Positions 1-5,865 of a stretch of DNA of 6,189 nt are shown here, piece by piece. A model generated the notes under the pieces. That model saw only the letters and a program-made list of their open reading frames with translations, had not been told where the DNA came from and ran no database searches. Origin of the DNA: Gammaproteobacteria bacterium (lineage in GTDB: Bacteria; Pseudomonadota; Gammaproteobacteria; JAABTG01); NCBI GenBank assembly GCA_030066245.1, contig JASJBY010000248.1, positions 1-6,189 on the forward strand, written 5' to 3'. The stretch's first letter is position 1. Every line of letters begins with the position of its first letter. The position numbers were made by a program, and so were the translations under genes.

Positions 1-663
1 AGTGTCGGCAGGGGTGAGCGCATCGTGGTCTGCGGCCCTTCCGGCTCGGGAAAGTCAACCATGATTCGCTGCATAAATCGCCTGGAGAAGCATCAAAGGG
101 GCAGGATTGTCGTCGACGGAATCGAGCTTACCGACGATCTCCGGAACATAGACCAGATCCGGCGCGAAGTAGGTATGGTATTTCAGCAGTTCAACCTGTT
201 TCCCCATCTGAGCGTTCTTGAAAACTGCGTGCTCGCCCTGGTCTGGGTACGCAAGCTGCCCCGCGCGGAGGCCGAGGAACTCGCCATGCAGTACCTCCAA
301 CGAGTCAGAATTCCGGAACAGGCCGGAAAGTATCCCGGACAGCTGTCGGGCGGACAGCAGCAGCGCGTCGCCATCGCCCGCAGCTTGTGCATGAACCCGA
401 GAATCATGCTATTTGACGAACCGACATCCGCCCTGGACCCCGAGATGATCAAGGAAGTCCTGGACGTGATGGTCGAACTTGCCGAAGAGGGCATGACCAT
501 GATCTGCGTCACTCATGAGATGGGCTTCGCCAAGACCGTGGCGAACCGCATGTTGTTCATGGATGGTGGTGAGATCATCGAAGCCAGCACCCCCGATGAG
601 TTCTTCACGAACCCGCGCTCCGAGCGTACGAAACTGTTCCTGAGTCAGATCCTGAGCCACTGA
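1..663 (+). CDS. aapP: Polar/general L-amino-acid ABC transporter ATP-binding protein, 5'-truncated by window edge
   Basis: This is the cytoplasmic ATPase of an amino-acid importer; it powers uptake through a membrane permease pair fed by a periplasmic binding protein. The reading frame is open from base 1, so the gene enters from the left. About 220 codons remain, against roughly 245-260 in the family, so only a short N-terminal part is missing; the in-frame GTG at 25 is not the true start. Visible motifs, counted from base 1: Walker A GPSGSGKST (12-20), Q-loop Gln near 62 in VFQQFNLFPH, ABC signature LSGGQQQR (115-122), Walker B IMLFDEP with Asp139/Glu140, D-loop SALD (143-146), and the switch His near 172 in VTHEMGF. 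The very high family similarity, including ERIVVCGPSGSGKST and ERTKLFLSQIL, matches AapP/BztD-type ATPases (established knowledge). The binding protein and permeases would be expected upstream, outside the window. GlnQ or another paralogue name is possible; the ATPase call itself is certain. Confidence 0.95.
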   Translation, partial: SVGRGERIVVCGPSGSGKSTMIRCINRLEKHQRGRIVVDGIELTDDLRNIDQIRREVGMVFQQFNLFPHLSVLENCVLALVWVRKLPRAEAEELAMQYLQRVRIPEQAGKYPGQLSGGQQQRVAIARSLCMNPRIMLFDEPTSALDPEMIKEVLDVMVELAEEGMTMICVTHEMGFAKTVANRMLFMDGGEIIEASTPDEFFTNPRSERTKLFLSQILSH

Positions 664-683
664 GGGCATCAGTGCGGTCATTC

Positions 684-723
684 CGGAGCCGGATCTTCAC
701 GCGCCGGAACGCGTGAGGCTCCG
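684..723. other. Long imperfect hairpin between convergent genes (possible transcription barrier)
   Basis: Two perfect 7-bp arm pairs are stacked: CGGAGCC (684-690) pairs with GGCTCCG (717-723), and TCACGCG (697-703) pairs with CGCGTGA (710-716), leaving a 6-nt loop CCGGAA. A 6-nt one-sided bulge, GGATCT (691-696), interrupts the left arm. The hairpin starts 20 bases after the ABC ATPase stop and ends 19 bases before the stop of the convergent small gene. There is no T-run on either side, so it is not a classical intrinsic terminator. It could serve as an mRNA 3'-end stabiliser or a bidirectional barrier. Confidence 0.5.
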
Positions 724-742
724 ACCCTTGCCTCGGTCGAGC

Positions 743-901
743 TCAGCTGTAGCGGACATACCGCTCGCGGCCCCGTTTCGCCACCACGCGCTCGAATGCC
801 TGTCGTTCCTCGGCACTGGGCTCCCGGTGGCTCGCCGGGACAACGCCGGTGCGGCCCCTGCCAGTACAAACGCTTTTCCAGTAAACCAGTTGAATAATCA
901 T
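743..901 (-). CDS. Small orphan protein, 52 aa
   Basis: I do not recognise this protein. The ATG at 901 was chosen because GGAGG lies at 911-915, nine bases upstream, a strong Shine-Dalgarno site. An in-frame start further up (1006) has no comparable site and adds sequence that overlaps the leader. The product begins with a short hydrophobic-aromatic stretch (MIIQLVYWK). It then turns strongly basic and ends in a likely helix (roughly residues 27-49, EPSAEERQAFERVVAKRGRE) followed by YVRYS. There is no signal peptide or membrane segment. It is convergent with the upstream ABC ATPase gene and divergent from the next plus-strand gene. Alternative: a spurious ORF; the ribosome binding site argues against that. 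Confidence 0.55.
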   Translation of the reverse strand: MIIQLVYWKSVCTGRGRTGVVPASHREPSAEERQAFERVVAKRGRERYVRYS

Positions 902-909
902 CTCTGCTG

Positions 910-915
910 TCCTCC
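910..915 (-). promoter_or_regulatory. Shine-Dalgarno site of the 52-aa gene
   Basis: The minus strand reads GGAGGA here, eight bases before the ATG at 901. This site decides the start of the small gene in favour of the shorter form. Confidence 0.55.
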
Positions 916-1112
916 GCTGTGGATTCCGGTATGTGCGCATAGTCAACACACAGCCAGTATCCCGGCGTCGCGGCAGCAGCGTAACGGAAAACCACGGGTC
1001 ATCCATGTGAAATCTTCACCCTCGAAGCCAACCGCGTTTGCTTCAGTATGCCGGGCTCCTCCCTGGACGCCCTGGAGCGGCGGCGTTACGATCTCGAGGG
1101 GTCAAGAGCACG

Positions 1113-1379
1113 ATGGGGAATGGCATGAGGGACGTGACGCGCGAAGACAGAGCCATTATGGCCCGGGTGGCGACGCGAGCAGGTCGATCGGGCAGCTACT
1201 CCAGAGACATCAGAAAGCTTGAAGAGCTGGATTACCGCCGCACCTTTCGAAGGCTCTACCACTGCGCTCATCCCACGGTCGGCGCTGGCACACCACCAAG
1301 TCTCTCGGCCCAGGTGAAGCGCAACATCGATGCCTGCTTGGAGCGCGGTTGGGCCGGTATGGGGCTTGCCGTTTACTGA
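1113..1379 (+). CDS. Small basic hypothetical protein, 88 aa
   Basis: I do not recognise this protein. The ATG at 1113 is preceded by GAGGGG (1096-1101), 11 bases away, which is long spacing. The ATG at 1125 (84 aa) has GGGGA (1115-1119) closer by and is an equal alternative. The open frame also extends back to 1038, but without a ribosome binding site. The product is rich in Arg and predicted helical. It runs through a charged segment (YSRDIRKLEELDYRRTFRRL), a central CAHPTVGAGTPPS loop and a second helix, and ends with GWAGMGLAVY. There is no signal peptide or membrane helix. It lies between a divergent small gene and the convergent 3' end of the eIF2B-like gene. A nucleic-acid or protein-binding role is conceivable from charge alone, but nothing specific can be claimed. 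Confidence 0.45.
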   Translation: MGNGMRDVTREDRAIMARVATRAGRSGSYSRDIRKLEELDYRRTFRRLYHCAHPTVGAGTPPSLSAQVKRNIDACLERGWAGMGLAVY

Positions 1380-1446
1380 AGCGTTGCCTTCGCAGTCGGT
1401 CCGAGGCGCGCCTGCGCAGCTCGGGCGCCCTGAGAATCACTCTTAC

Positions 1447-1468
1447 GCGGTATCAGCACCGCTTGTTT
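1447..1468 (+). terminator. Weak hairpin with T-rich tail
   Basis: GCGGT (1447-1451) pairs with ACCGC (1458-1462) across a 6-nt loop and is followed by TTGTTT (1463-1468). This has the form of a weak intrinsic terminator for the plus-strand gene ending at 1379. It overlaps the stop codon and last codons of the convergent eIF2B-like gene. The stem is only 5 bp, so confidence is low. Confidence 0.25.
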
Positions 1469-2346
1469 AGCCGGCAGCGACTCACCCCCTCTTCGCTCAC
1501 TCGCGCCGTAATCAGTTCCGGCGGCGTCAGGTCGAAGTAGATATTGCGAATTTCCACTTTCGGGAGCTCACCCAGATTCAGCTCGTCCGGGCTCATCTCT
1601 TCGGGCTCGAATGGCGGCATACTCGAGTCACGCTGCTTGAAACTTTCGCAGCAGACATAGAACGGGATGGAGTTCTCTCTCGCCGCCAGCGCCAAGAGGT
1701 AAGTGCCCACTTTGTTGACGACCGTGCCGTCCTCGAGAACGCTGTCCGCACCGACCATTGCAAGGTCCGCCTTTTCCACGAACAAACCCAGCTGAGCATC
1801 GGTAATCAACGTGGTCGGGAGGCCCATTCCCGCCAACTGCAGGGCAAGGTTTCGACCTTCGCACAGCGGCCGCGACTCGGTCACGATCAAACTGGCACCG
1901 CGCCCCTGCAGCGCGGTAAAGGCTTGCAGGAGCGTCGAGCTGAGGCTGTGGGTGATGACGCACTGCCGTTCTCCGATCAGGGACTGCGCGTGCAGGGCTG
2001 CCTGCCTGCAGGCAGCTTGAGAAACCTTGGCCACTGCTCTTGCGGCGTCCGCCGCCCGGCGCCGCGCCGTCTCCAGGTCCAGACCGTTCAGGCCCTGAAG
2101 CTCCCGCTGCCAGCGGGACAGCAGGTTATGGATCGGAGCCATGCTGGGTCTCGCGGCCGACATGTCCTGAGCCTGGGCCGTCAGAATGGCTGTCAGCGCC
2201 GGTGTATCCGGGGCTGGATAATACAAGGCGCTGTCAGCCGCGATGTCCAGACAGCGGCGGGCCAGTGCGCTGGCCCCATGCTCCCGATCTCCGGCAATCG
2301 CGTTCATTCGCCGGTCTATGGCTTGTTTGTCAGGGAATGCACCCAT
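1453..2346 (-). CDS. eIF2B alpha/ribose-1,5-bisphosphate isomerase family protein (bacterial)
   Basis: A 297-residue member of the eIF2B alpha/beta/delta - R15P isomerase - MtnA superfamily. The N-terminal half (about 1-120) is helical. The Rossmann-like C-terminal half carries ITHSLSS (131-137), VTESRP (155-160), the run from EKADLAMVGAD (ending Asp201) to GTVVNKVGTY, PFYVCCESFK (228-237), and FDLTPPELI (271-279). Asp201 lines up with the catalytic Asp202 of the Thermococcus R15P isomerase. Its Cys133 partner is Ser134 here, as I align them. eIF2B alpha subunits, which are not isomerases, also lack the Cys and read THAYSR there. A sugar-phosphate or nucleotide ligand pocket is therefore likely, but isomerase activity is doubtful. 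The ATG at 2346 follows GGAG with a 6-nt spacer. This is the last gene of the permease-Nudix-PilZ block. The C-terminus is short and ends in RCRLNKRC; see the finding on a possible frameshift. Confidence 0.88.
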   Translation of the reverse strand: MGAFPDKQAIDRRMNAIAGDREHGASALARRCLDIAADSALYYPAPDTPALTAILTAQAQDMSAARPSMAPIHNLLSRWQRELQGLNGLDLETARRRAADAARAVAKVSQAACRQAALHAQSLIGERQCVITHSLSSTLLQAFTALQGRGASLIVTESRPLCEGRNLALQLAGMGLPTTLITDAQLGLFVEKADLAMVGADSVLEDGTVVNKVGTYLLALAARENSIPFYVCCESFKQRDSSMPPFEPEEMSPDELNLGELPKVEIRNIYFDLTPPELITARVSEEGVSRCRLNKRC

Positions 2347-2409
2347 GGTGGGCTCCGTCCGAACCCTCGGGCGCTCTGGAGGGTCGTTGAAGGCTGCGCG
2401 GCGGGACGC

Positions 2410-2925
2410 CTATGTGCTGGGCACGTTGGGGTGCCGGCGCTGCCTGTAGTCCGTGTTCACCGTGCGCAGCGCGTCGATTGCCTGCTGTGCCGAGCGCGAA
2501 AGCCTGGTTAAGCGAAAGCCAATCTCGATGCTGTGGTCCCCAGCGTCGTTTTCTTGCCAAACCTTGCGCGCGCGAACCGGTATCATCTGTGCCGCGTCTC
2601 CGTGGGCGACGGGCGAGATCTCAAGCTCGAGGCTCTCCGTAGCCGACATGGGCTGCACGGCATGCATGCTCATGCCTGCATGGTGGATGTCACGCACCTG
2701 GCCTACATACGTATGCGTGTTGCGCTTGAAGACGCGAAGCCTGGACAAGGGCTTAAAGCGTTCCCGTCTCCTGCGGTCGCTGCCACGGCATGGCAGCTCA
2801 TGCTCCCCGTTGAGAGTTCCAGGGTCACCCTGGCGCCACCCGCGCTGCCCAGGGCTGTCGGGAACAGGTGCCTGAAACCACCGATGACGCCATCTCCCGA
2901 GCATCACAAGTACTGGCATTTCCAT
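2410..2925 (-). CDS. PilZ-like domain protein with degenerate signature
   Basis: A 171-residue protein. After a low-complexity, Trp/Arg-rich N-terminus (about 1-50) comes an arginine cluster RRRRER (51-56). A strand-rich stretch containing RDIHHAG (78-84) follows, and the end, IEIGFRLTRLSRSAQQAIDAL (about 133-153), matches the usual PilZ finish of a G[IV][EG]F-type strand plus helix. PilZ proteins bind cyclic di-GMP through RxxxR and (D/N)xSxxG. Here RxxxR is present, but the Ser of the second motif is His, so binding may be weakened or lost. The start is uncertain: ATG 2925 is the first, ATG 2919 follows a weak GGATGG, and no strong ribosome binding site exists. It lies 44 bp after the Nudix stop and 63 bp before the eIF2B-like start, same strand. 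Alternative: a diverged beta-barrel protein unrelated to c-di-GMP. Confidence 0.6.
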   Translation of the reverse strand: MEMPVLVMLGRWRHRWFQAPVPDSPGQRGWRQGDPGTLNGEHELPCRGSDRRRRERFKPLSRLRVFKRNTHTYVGQVRDIHHAGMSMHAVQPMSATESLELEISPVAHGDAAQMIPVRARKVWQENDAGDHSIEIGFRLTRLSRSAQQAIDALRTVNTDYRQRRHPNVPST

Positions 2926-2969
2926 CCAAATTCAAGCGCCCGTTCATTCTGGGACGCTTTTCTGACGAC

Positions 2970-3413
2970 CTAAGCATGCCGGACACGCTCCAGACGGAGG
3001 CAAGCCGCAAGTGCCTCAGCCAGTGCCGGCACCGTGGGATACTGATGCAATTCATCCGGGTTAACCCAGCGCAACTCAGTACCTTCCCAATCGAGATGGA
3101 TCACATCAACATCTTCCACGTCAAACAGGAAAGGATGCACGATCCAGCAGGTCCTGGTTTCGGAGTCGGATACTTCGAGCGTCGGCGCTTCACAGACCAG
3201 ATGGAACTGCTTGTCCTGAAGCCCGGTTTCTTCTCGAATCTCCTGCCGCGCCTGGTCCAGCGGCTGCTCCGACTCAAGATAGCCGCTGATACCTGCCCAG
3301 CGTCCGCGGAAAGTGCTGACCCGCTCACTTCGCCGAACCAGCATTACCTTCCCCGCGTGCCTGAGGAAGCCGGTTACCACCGATTTACGTTCTAGCTCCT
3401 GCTGCCCGGTCAA
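2970..3413 (-). CDS. Nudix hydrolase, TTG start, coupled to upstream permease
   Basis: A 147-residue single-domain Nudix protein, which would hydrolyse a nucleoside diphosphate linked to a second moiety. Core strands begin KSVVTGFLRHAGKVMLVRRS (10-29), followed by RGRWAGISGYLE. The Nudix box spans 44-65: GYLES-EQPLDQARQEIREETGL. The metal-ligand glutamates in EIREE (Glu58, 61, 62) are kept. The box is one residue shorter than the GX5EX7REUXEEXGU consensus, and its Arg is Gln57. The TTG at 3413 was chosen because a perfect AGGAGG lies six bases upstream and because it overlaps the permease TGA (TTGA). The frame stays open to 3623, but that part lies inside the permease gene. Nudix domains fused or adjacent to eIF2B-like proteins are, as I recall, known in haloarchaea; this supports a functional link with the eIF2B-like gene here. 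The substrate is unknown. Confidence 0.88.
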   Translation of the reverse strand: MTGQQELERKSVVTGFLRHAGKVMLVRRSERVSTFRGRWAGISGYLESEQPLDQARQEIREETGLQDKQFHLVCEAPTLEVSDSETRTCWIVHPFLFDVEDVDVIHLDWEGTELRWVNPDELHQYPTVPALAEALAACLRLERVRHA

Positions 3414-4759
3414 AGGCCCCCTCCTCCCCTCGCCGCCCCGTTGTCGGCATCGGCTCCGGGCGCTCGTGACCTCGTTCTTACGGTATGCACGACGCCGATC
3501 AGCAGACCGAGCAAGACGGTCACGAATCCGGCCACACCCGCGACGGGCCGCTCTTTCAGAACAAACCCAAGAGACAGCGCGCTCAACACCACGAACATCA
3601 GAGGTGTCCAGGGGTAGCCCCAAGTCCGGTACGGCCTTGGCAGATCGGGCGCCGTACGTCGCAGAACCATCACCCCCATTACGGTAAGGACCGCAACCAG
3701 GCCCAGCGTGAACCCCGCGAAGGAAAGCACGCCTTCAAAAGAATCCGTCAGGATGAAGGTCAACGCAAGTAGCTGTTGGGCCAGTATGGCTCGATAGGGA
3801 GCACCCGCGCGATTACGGACGGAGAGGAATCTGAATGCCGACAGGTCCTCGCCCATGCGCTGCATTACCCGCGGCCCGGCAAGAACCAGAGCGCTGATGG
3901 TCGACACCAGCAGGACGCAGATGATGACGCTCATCATCACGCCGCCGCTGGCACCGAAGATGTTGGCAGCCGCGAGAGCGCCCACTTCCACCGTGCCGGG
4001 GAGTGCGTCCCCAGGGATACTGCGCAGGAATACCAGGTTGAGCAGCAGATACAGCGTCGTCACCAGCACCGTGCCGTGGATCAGGGCCCGCGGCAGGACC
4101 CGCTCAGGCGCTCTCACCTCTCCGGCGACGTAGGTAGCGGCATTCCAACCCGAGAAGGCGTATGACACGTAGATCAAGGAAACCCAGAACCAGCCACTCG
4201 ATACCTCCTTCAGCGTTGCCGCGGAGGGTTCGAATGCGGTCGTGCCAACCGGGGGCACTGTCAGACCGGCAGCGACAAACAACACGATGAGCGCTAGCTT
4301 CAAGGCTGTGGTCGCCACCTGGAACCAGAGTCCGAGACGCACATCGGTCGCATGGAACAGGGTGACGGCCAGGACCGAGCCGACCGCCCAGACCGTGGGG
4401 CTCACCGCGCTGAAGGTTCCCGCATAGCGGCCCAGGGCCATCGCCGCAAGCGCAACAGGTGCCGCAAAGCCGACAACGACCGAAACCCAGCCCGCCAGGA
4501 CACCCAGTGCGGGGTGATAGATTTCTCGCAGATAGTGATACTCGCCACCGGACCGCGGGAGCGCGGCTGCCAGTTCCGCATAGGACAGGGCGCCACACAA
4601 GGCCACCAGCCCGCCCACAGCCCATGCCGCCATCAACGTGAACCCGCCGTGCCCCTGGGTTGCCTGCAGGCCCAGGGTGGTGAACACGCCCGTGCCCACC
4701 ATGCTGGCAATCACGATGGCCATGGCTGAGAGATATCCGATATGCCGTGTTGAACTCAC
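3410..4759 (-). CDS. APC-superfamily amino-acid permease, GTG start
   Basis: A 449-residue integral inner-membrane transporter, of normal length for bacterial APC-type permeases and with about 12 hydrophobic segments. TM1 carries the unwound substrate motif GTGVF (22-26). TM2 has the SYAELAAALPRSGGEYHYLRE block (59-79) typical of the family. TM5 has Lys154 in TTALKLALIV, which by position resembles the proton-coupling Lys158 of ApcT (inference). TM6 has FSGWNAATYVAGEV (202-215). The GTG at 4759 gives MSSTRHIGYLSAMAIVIASM, starting just before TM1. Its ribosome binding site is poor, and ATG 4723 is an alternative that would cut into TM1. The frame stays open to 5059, but the extra 100 residues are Pro/Arg/Cys-rich and overlap the divergent gene, so I reject them. 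The stop overlaps the Nudix start by 2 nt. The specific amino acid cannot be told from sequence. Confidence 0.92.
   Translation of the reverse strand: MSSTRHIGYLSAMAIVIASMVGTGVFTTLGLQATQGHGGFTLMAAWAVGGLVALCGALSYAELAAALPRSGGEYHYLREIYHPALGVLAGWVSVVVGFAAPVALAAMALGRYAGTFSAVSPTVWAVGSVLAVTLFHATDVRLGLWFQVATTALKLALIVLFVAAGLTVPPVGTTAFEPSAATLKEVSSGWFWVSLIYVSYAFSGWNAATYVAGEVRAPERVLPRALIHGTVLVTTLYLLLNLVFLRSIPGDALPGTVEVGALAAANIFGASGGVMMSVIICVLLVSTISALVLAGPRVMQRMGEDLSAFRFLSVRNRAGAPYRAILAQQLLALTFILTDSFEGVLSFAGFTLGLVAVLTVMGVMVLRRTAPDLPRPYRTWGYPWTPLMFVVLSALSLGFVLKERPVAGVAGFVTVLLGLLIGVVHTVRTRSRAPGADADNGAARGGGGL
3417..3430 (-). promoter_or_regulatory. Purine-rich Shine-Dalgarno site inside the permease 3' end
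   Basis: The minus strand reads AGGGGAGGAGGGGG, with AGGAGG at 3425-3420 and a 6-nt spacer to the TTG at 3413. The same bases encode the Gly-rich permease tail (GGGGL). This is the site that fixes the Nudix start. Confidence 0.7.
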
Positions 4760-4883
4760 CCTGCTGAGAGCCGGCGCTTCGAACCTGCCACACGGTAGCG
4801 CAACAGAGAGGGCCTTGCATCCCGCGGGACAATCCCGTTCTCCGTAACCCGGTTTCCGGATGAGGTCATGGGGACTGCACCAG

Positions 4884-4912
4884 TTCCTACGGCGCACCTG
4901 ACGGAGTATGAT
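4884..4912 (+). promoter_or_regulatory. Candidate sigma70-like promoter for the SIMPL gene
   Basis: The -10 hexamer TATGAT (4907-4912) is 5/6 to consensus. It is preceded by a weak -35 TTCCTA (4884-4889, 3/6) at an exact 17-bp spacer. It would give a leader of about 140 nt. In GC-rich DNA such matches are often chance. Confidence 0.25.
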
Positions 4913-5044
4913 CACGCGCTCGCCCGGGTCCCTTGGCCTGGGGCATAGTGCCGGGGAGCCTGACATGCCGGCTGGTCCTGAGTGGCTGCACGGTGTCATG
5001 AAGGTCGGCGGCTCAAGTCCTCGGCCCAGCGTCTTCCGTAACTC

Positions 5045-5050
5045 GAGGAG
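5045..5050 (+). promoter_or_regulatory. Shine-Dalgarno site of the SIMPL gene
   Basis: GAGGAG sits seven bases before the ATG at 5058. It selects that start over the upstream in-frame ATGs (from 4908), whose extra 50 residues do not look like protein and would bury the signal peptide. Confidence 0.8.
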
Positions 5051-5057
5051 CATCAAC

Positions 5058-5762
5058 ATGCGCCGTGCTCTCGCCCCTCAGGGGCTTAAAACCCTGCTTC
5101 TGTTGGTCGCCGCATGCCATCTAGCGTGGGCCGGAGAGCAGCCACTGACTTACGACCGCATTAATCTGTCTGCAAGTGCAAGCGCCGAAGTCGAAAACGA
5201 TATCCTGGTGGCCGTGCTTTACAGTCAGCGGGAGGGCAGTGACACCACCAAGCTGGCGGATGCTGTCAATCGGGACGTCGGGTGGGCCGTGCAGCGCGCC
5301 AAACAGACGCCTGGAGTCTCGATCAGGACCCTGGACTACAGCACCAATCCGGTCTATCGAGACGGAAACTTGACGGCCTGGCGGCTACGCCAGTCCATAC
5401 GTCTTGAGAGCGACGAGCCGGCGCGGTTGAGTACGCTGATCGGCACATTACAGGAGCGCCTCGCGGTGCAATCCATCGTACCCGATGTTTCCCCGCGCTC
5501 ACGCCAGAAGGCCGAGGATAGGTTGATTTCGGAGGCAATTCTGGCGTTTAACACGCGCGCGGCGCTGGTAGCCGAAACCCTGGAACGAAAGGAGTATCGG
5601 CTGGTGCGACTGGACGTCAACACGCGGGATGCACCCGTGCAGCCGTTCCCTGCGCGAGGACGGGTGATGGCCATGGAAGCAGCACCCGCGCCGCCGGTGC
5701 TCGAACCCGGTACGCGTAAGGTTCACGTCACCGTCACGGGTACTATCGAGCTGCAGCTTTGA
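5058..5762 (+). CDS. SIMPL (DUF541/YggE-like) domain secreted protein
   Basis: A 234-residue exported protein, near the usual length of YggE-like proteins. The N-terminus MRR-(n-region)-LKTLLLLVAACHLAWA is a signal peptide. Signal peptidase I could cut at AWA/G (residues 25/26). A lipobox-like VAAC ending at Cys20 allows a lipoprotein reading. The mature part has the SIMPL pattern: an opening strand with NLSASASAEVENDILVAVL, a helix with DAVNRDVGWAVQRAKQ, a VSIRTLDYSTNPVYRD strand and an R-rich LRQSIRLES strand. A helical RSRQKAEDRLISEAILAFNTRA segment and the C-terminal VHVTVTGTIELQL strand complete it. Such proteins are periplasmic and linked to envelope or oxidative-stress phenotypes in other bacteria, with no defined enzyme activity. 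It is transcribed divergently from the permease block, so a functional tie is not implied. No clear terminator follows; the next gene converges on it. Confidence 0.9.
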   Translation: MRRALAPQGLKTLLLLVAACHLAWAGEQPLTYDRINLSASASAEVENDILVAVLYSQREGSDTTKLADAVNRDVGWAVQRAKQTPGVSIRTLDYSTNPVYRDGNLTAWRLRQSIRLESDEPARLSTLIGTLQERLAVQSIVPDVSPRSRQKAEDRLISEAILAFNTRAALVAETLERKEYRLVRLDVNTRDAPVQPFPARGRVMAMEAAPAPPVLEPGTRKVHVTVTGTIELQL

Positions 5763-5865
5763 GCTTTGGGGCCGTGTTTCGGACCGCTGGGTGGCAGAGA
5801 GCCCAAGAAACGCGCACGCCAAACAGGTTTTACCCCGGCTATCGTGCCCGGCCGACCGAATTTCG

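Larger units (their letters stand above)
4760..5057. other. 298-bp divergent intergenic region
   Basis: This region lies between the divergent permease and SIMPL genes and should hold promoters for both. I see a candidate plus-strand promoter (4884-4912) and a small inverted repeat CGGGA-CAA-TCCCG (4825-4837), 66 bp ahead of the permease GTG. No gene, tRNA or recognisable riboswitch fits. The minus-strand frame that runs through it from the permease is not believable as protein. Confidence 0.5.

Noticed and set aside
1404..1413. 10-bp palindrome AGGCGCGCCT between the plus-strand small gene and the eIF2B-like gene
   Set aside because: Too short and GC-only to support a regulatory claim; no T-run follows.
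2002..2015. Perfect 14-bp palindrome CTGCCTGCAGGCAG
   Set aside because: It lies inside the eIF2B-like coding sequence and encodes ordinary helix residues; most likely a chance product of GC-rich codons.
1924..2511. 195-aa plus-strand open frame
   Set aside because: Antisense to the eIF2B-like and PilZ-like genes, Arg/Gly/Pro-rich composition typical of a shadow frame, no ribosome binding site.
4104..4832. 242-aa minus-strand open frame
   Set aside because: It overlaps the permease in another frame and has Gly/Arg/Cys-rich non-protein composition; the permease frame has clear family motifs.
4869..4900. Cobalamin-riboswitch-like text on the minus strand (AGGAACTGGTGCAGTCC)
   Set aside because: The conserved core CTGNCCCGCAACTG and the other B12-box parts are missing, and the downstream gene is an amino-acid permease.
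4940..5035. tRNA-like T-loop text (GGCTCAAGTCC) and a minus-strand reading frame of the kind often seen over tRNA genes
   Set aside because: The outer T-stem pairs mismatch, no complementary acceptor arm or anticodon arm can be found, and there is no CCA end.
4760..5059. N-terminal 100-residue extension of the permease frame
   Set aside because: It is Pro/Arg/Cys-rich without membrane or domain character and overlaps the start of the divergent SIMPL gene. The normal APC N-terminus is reached at GTG 4759.
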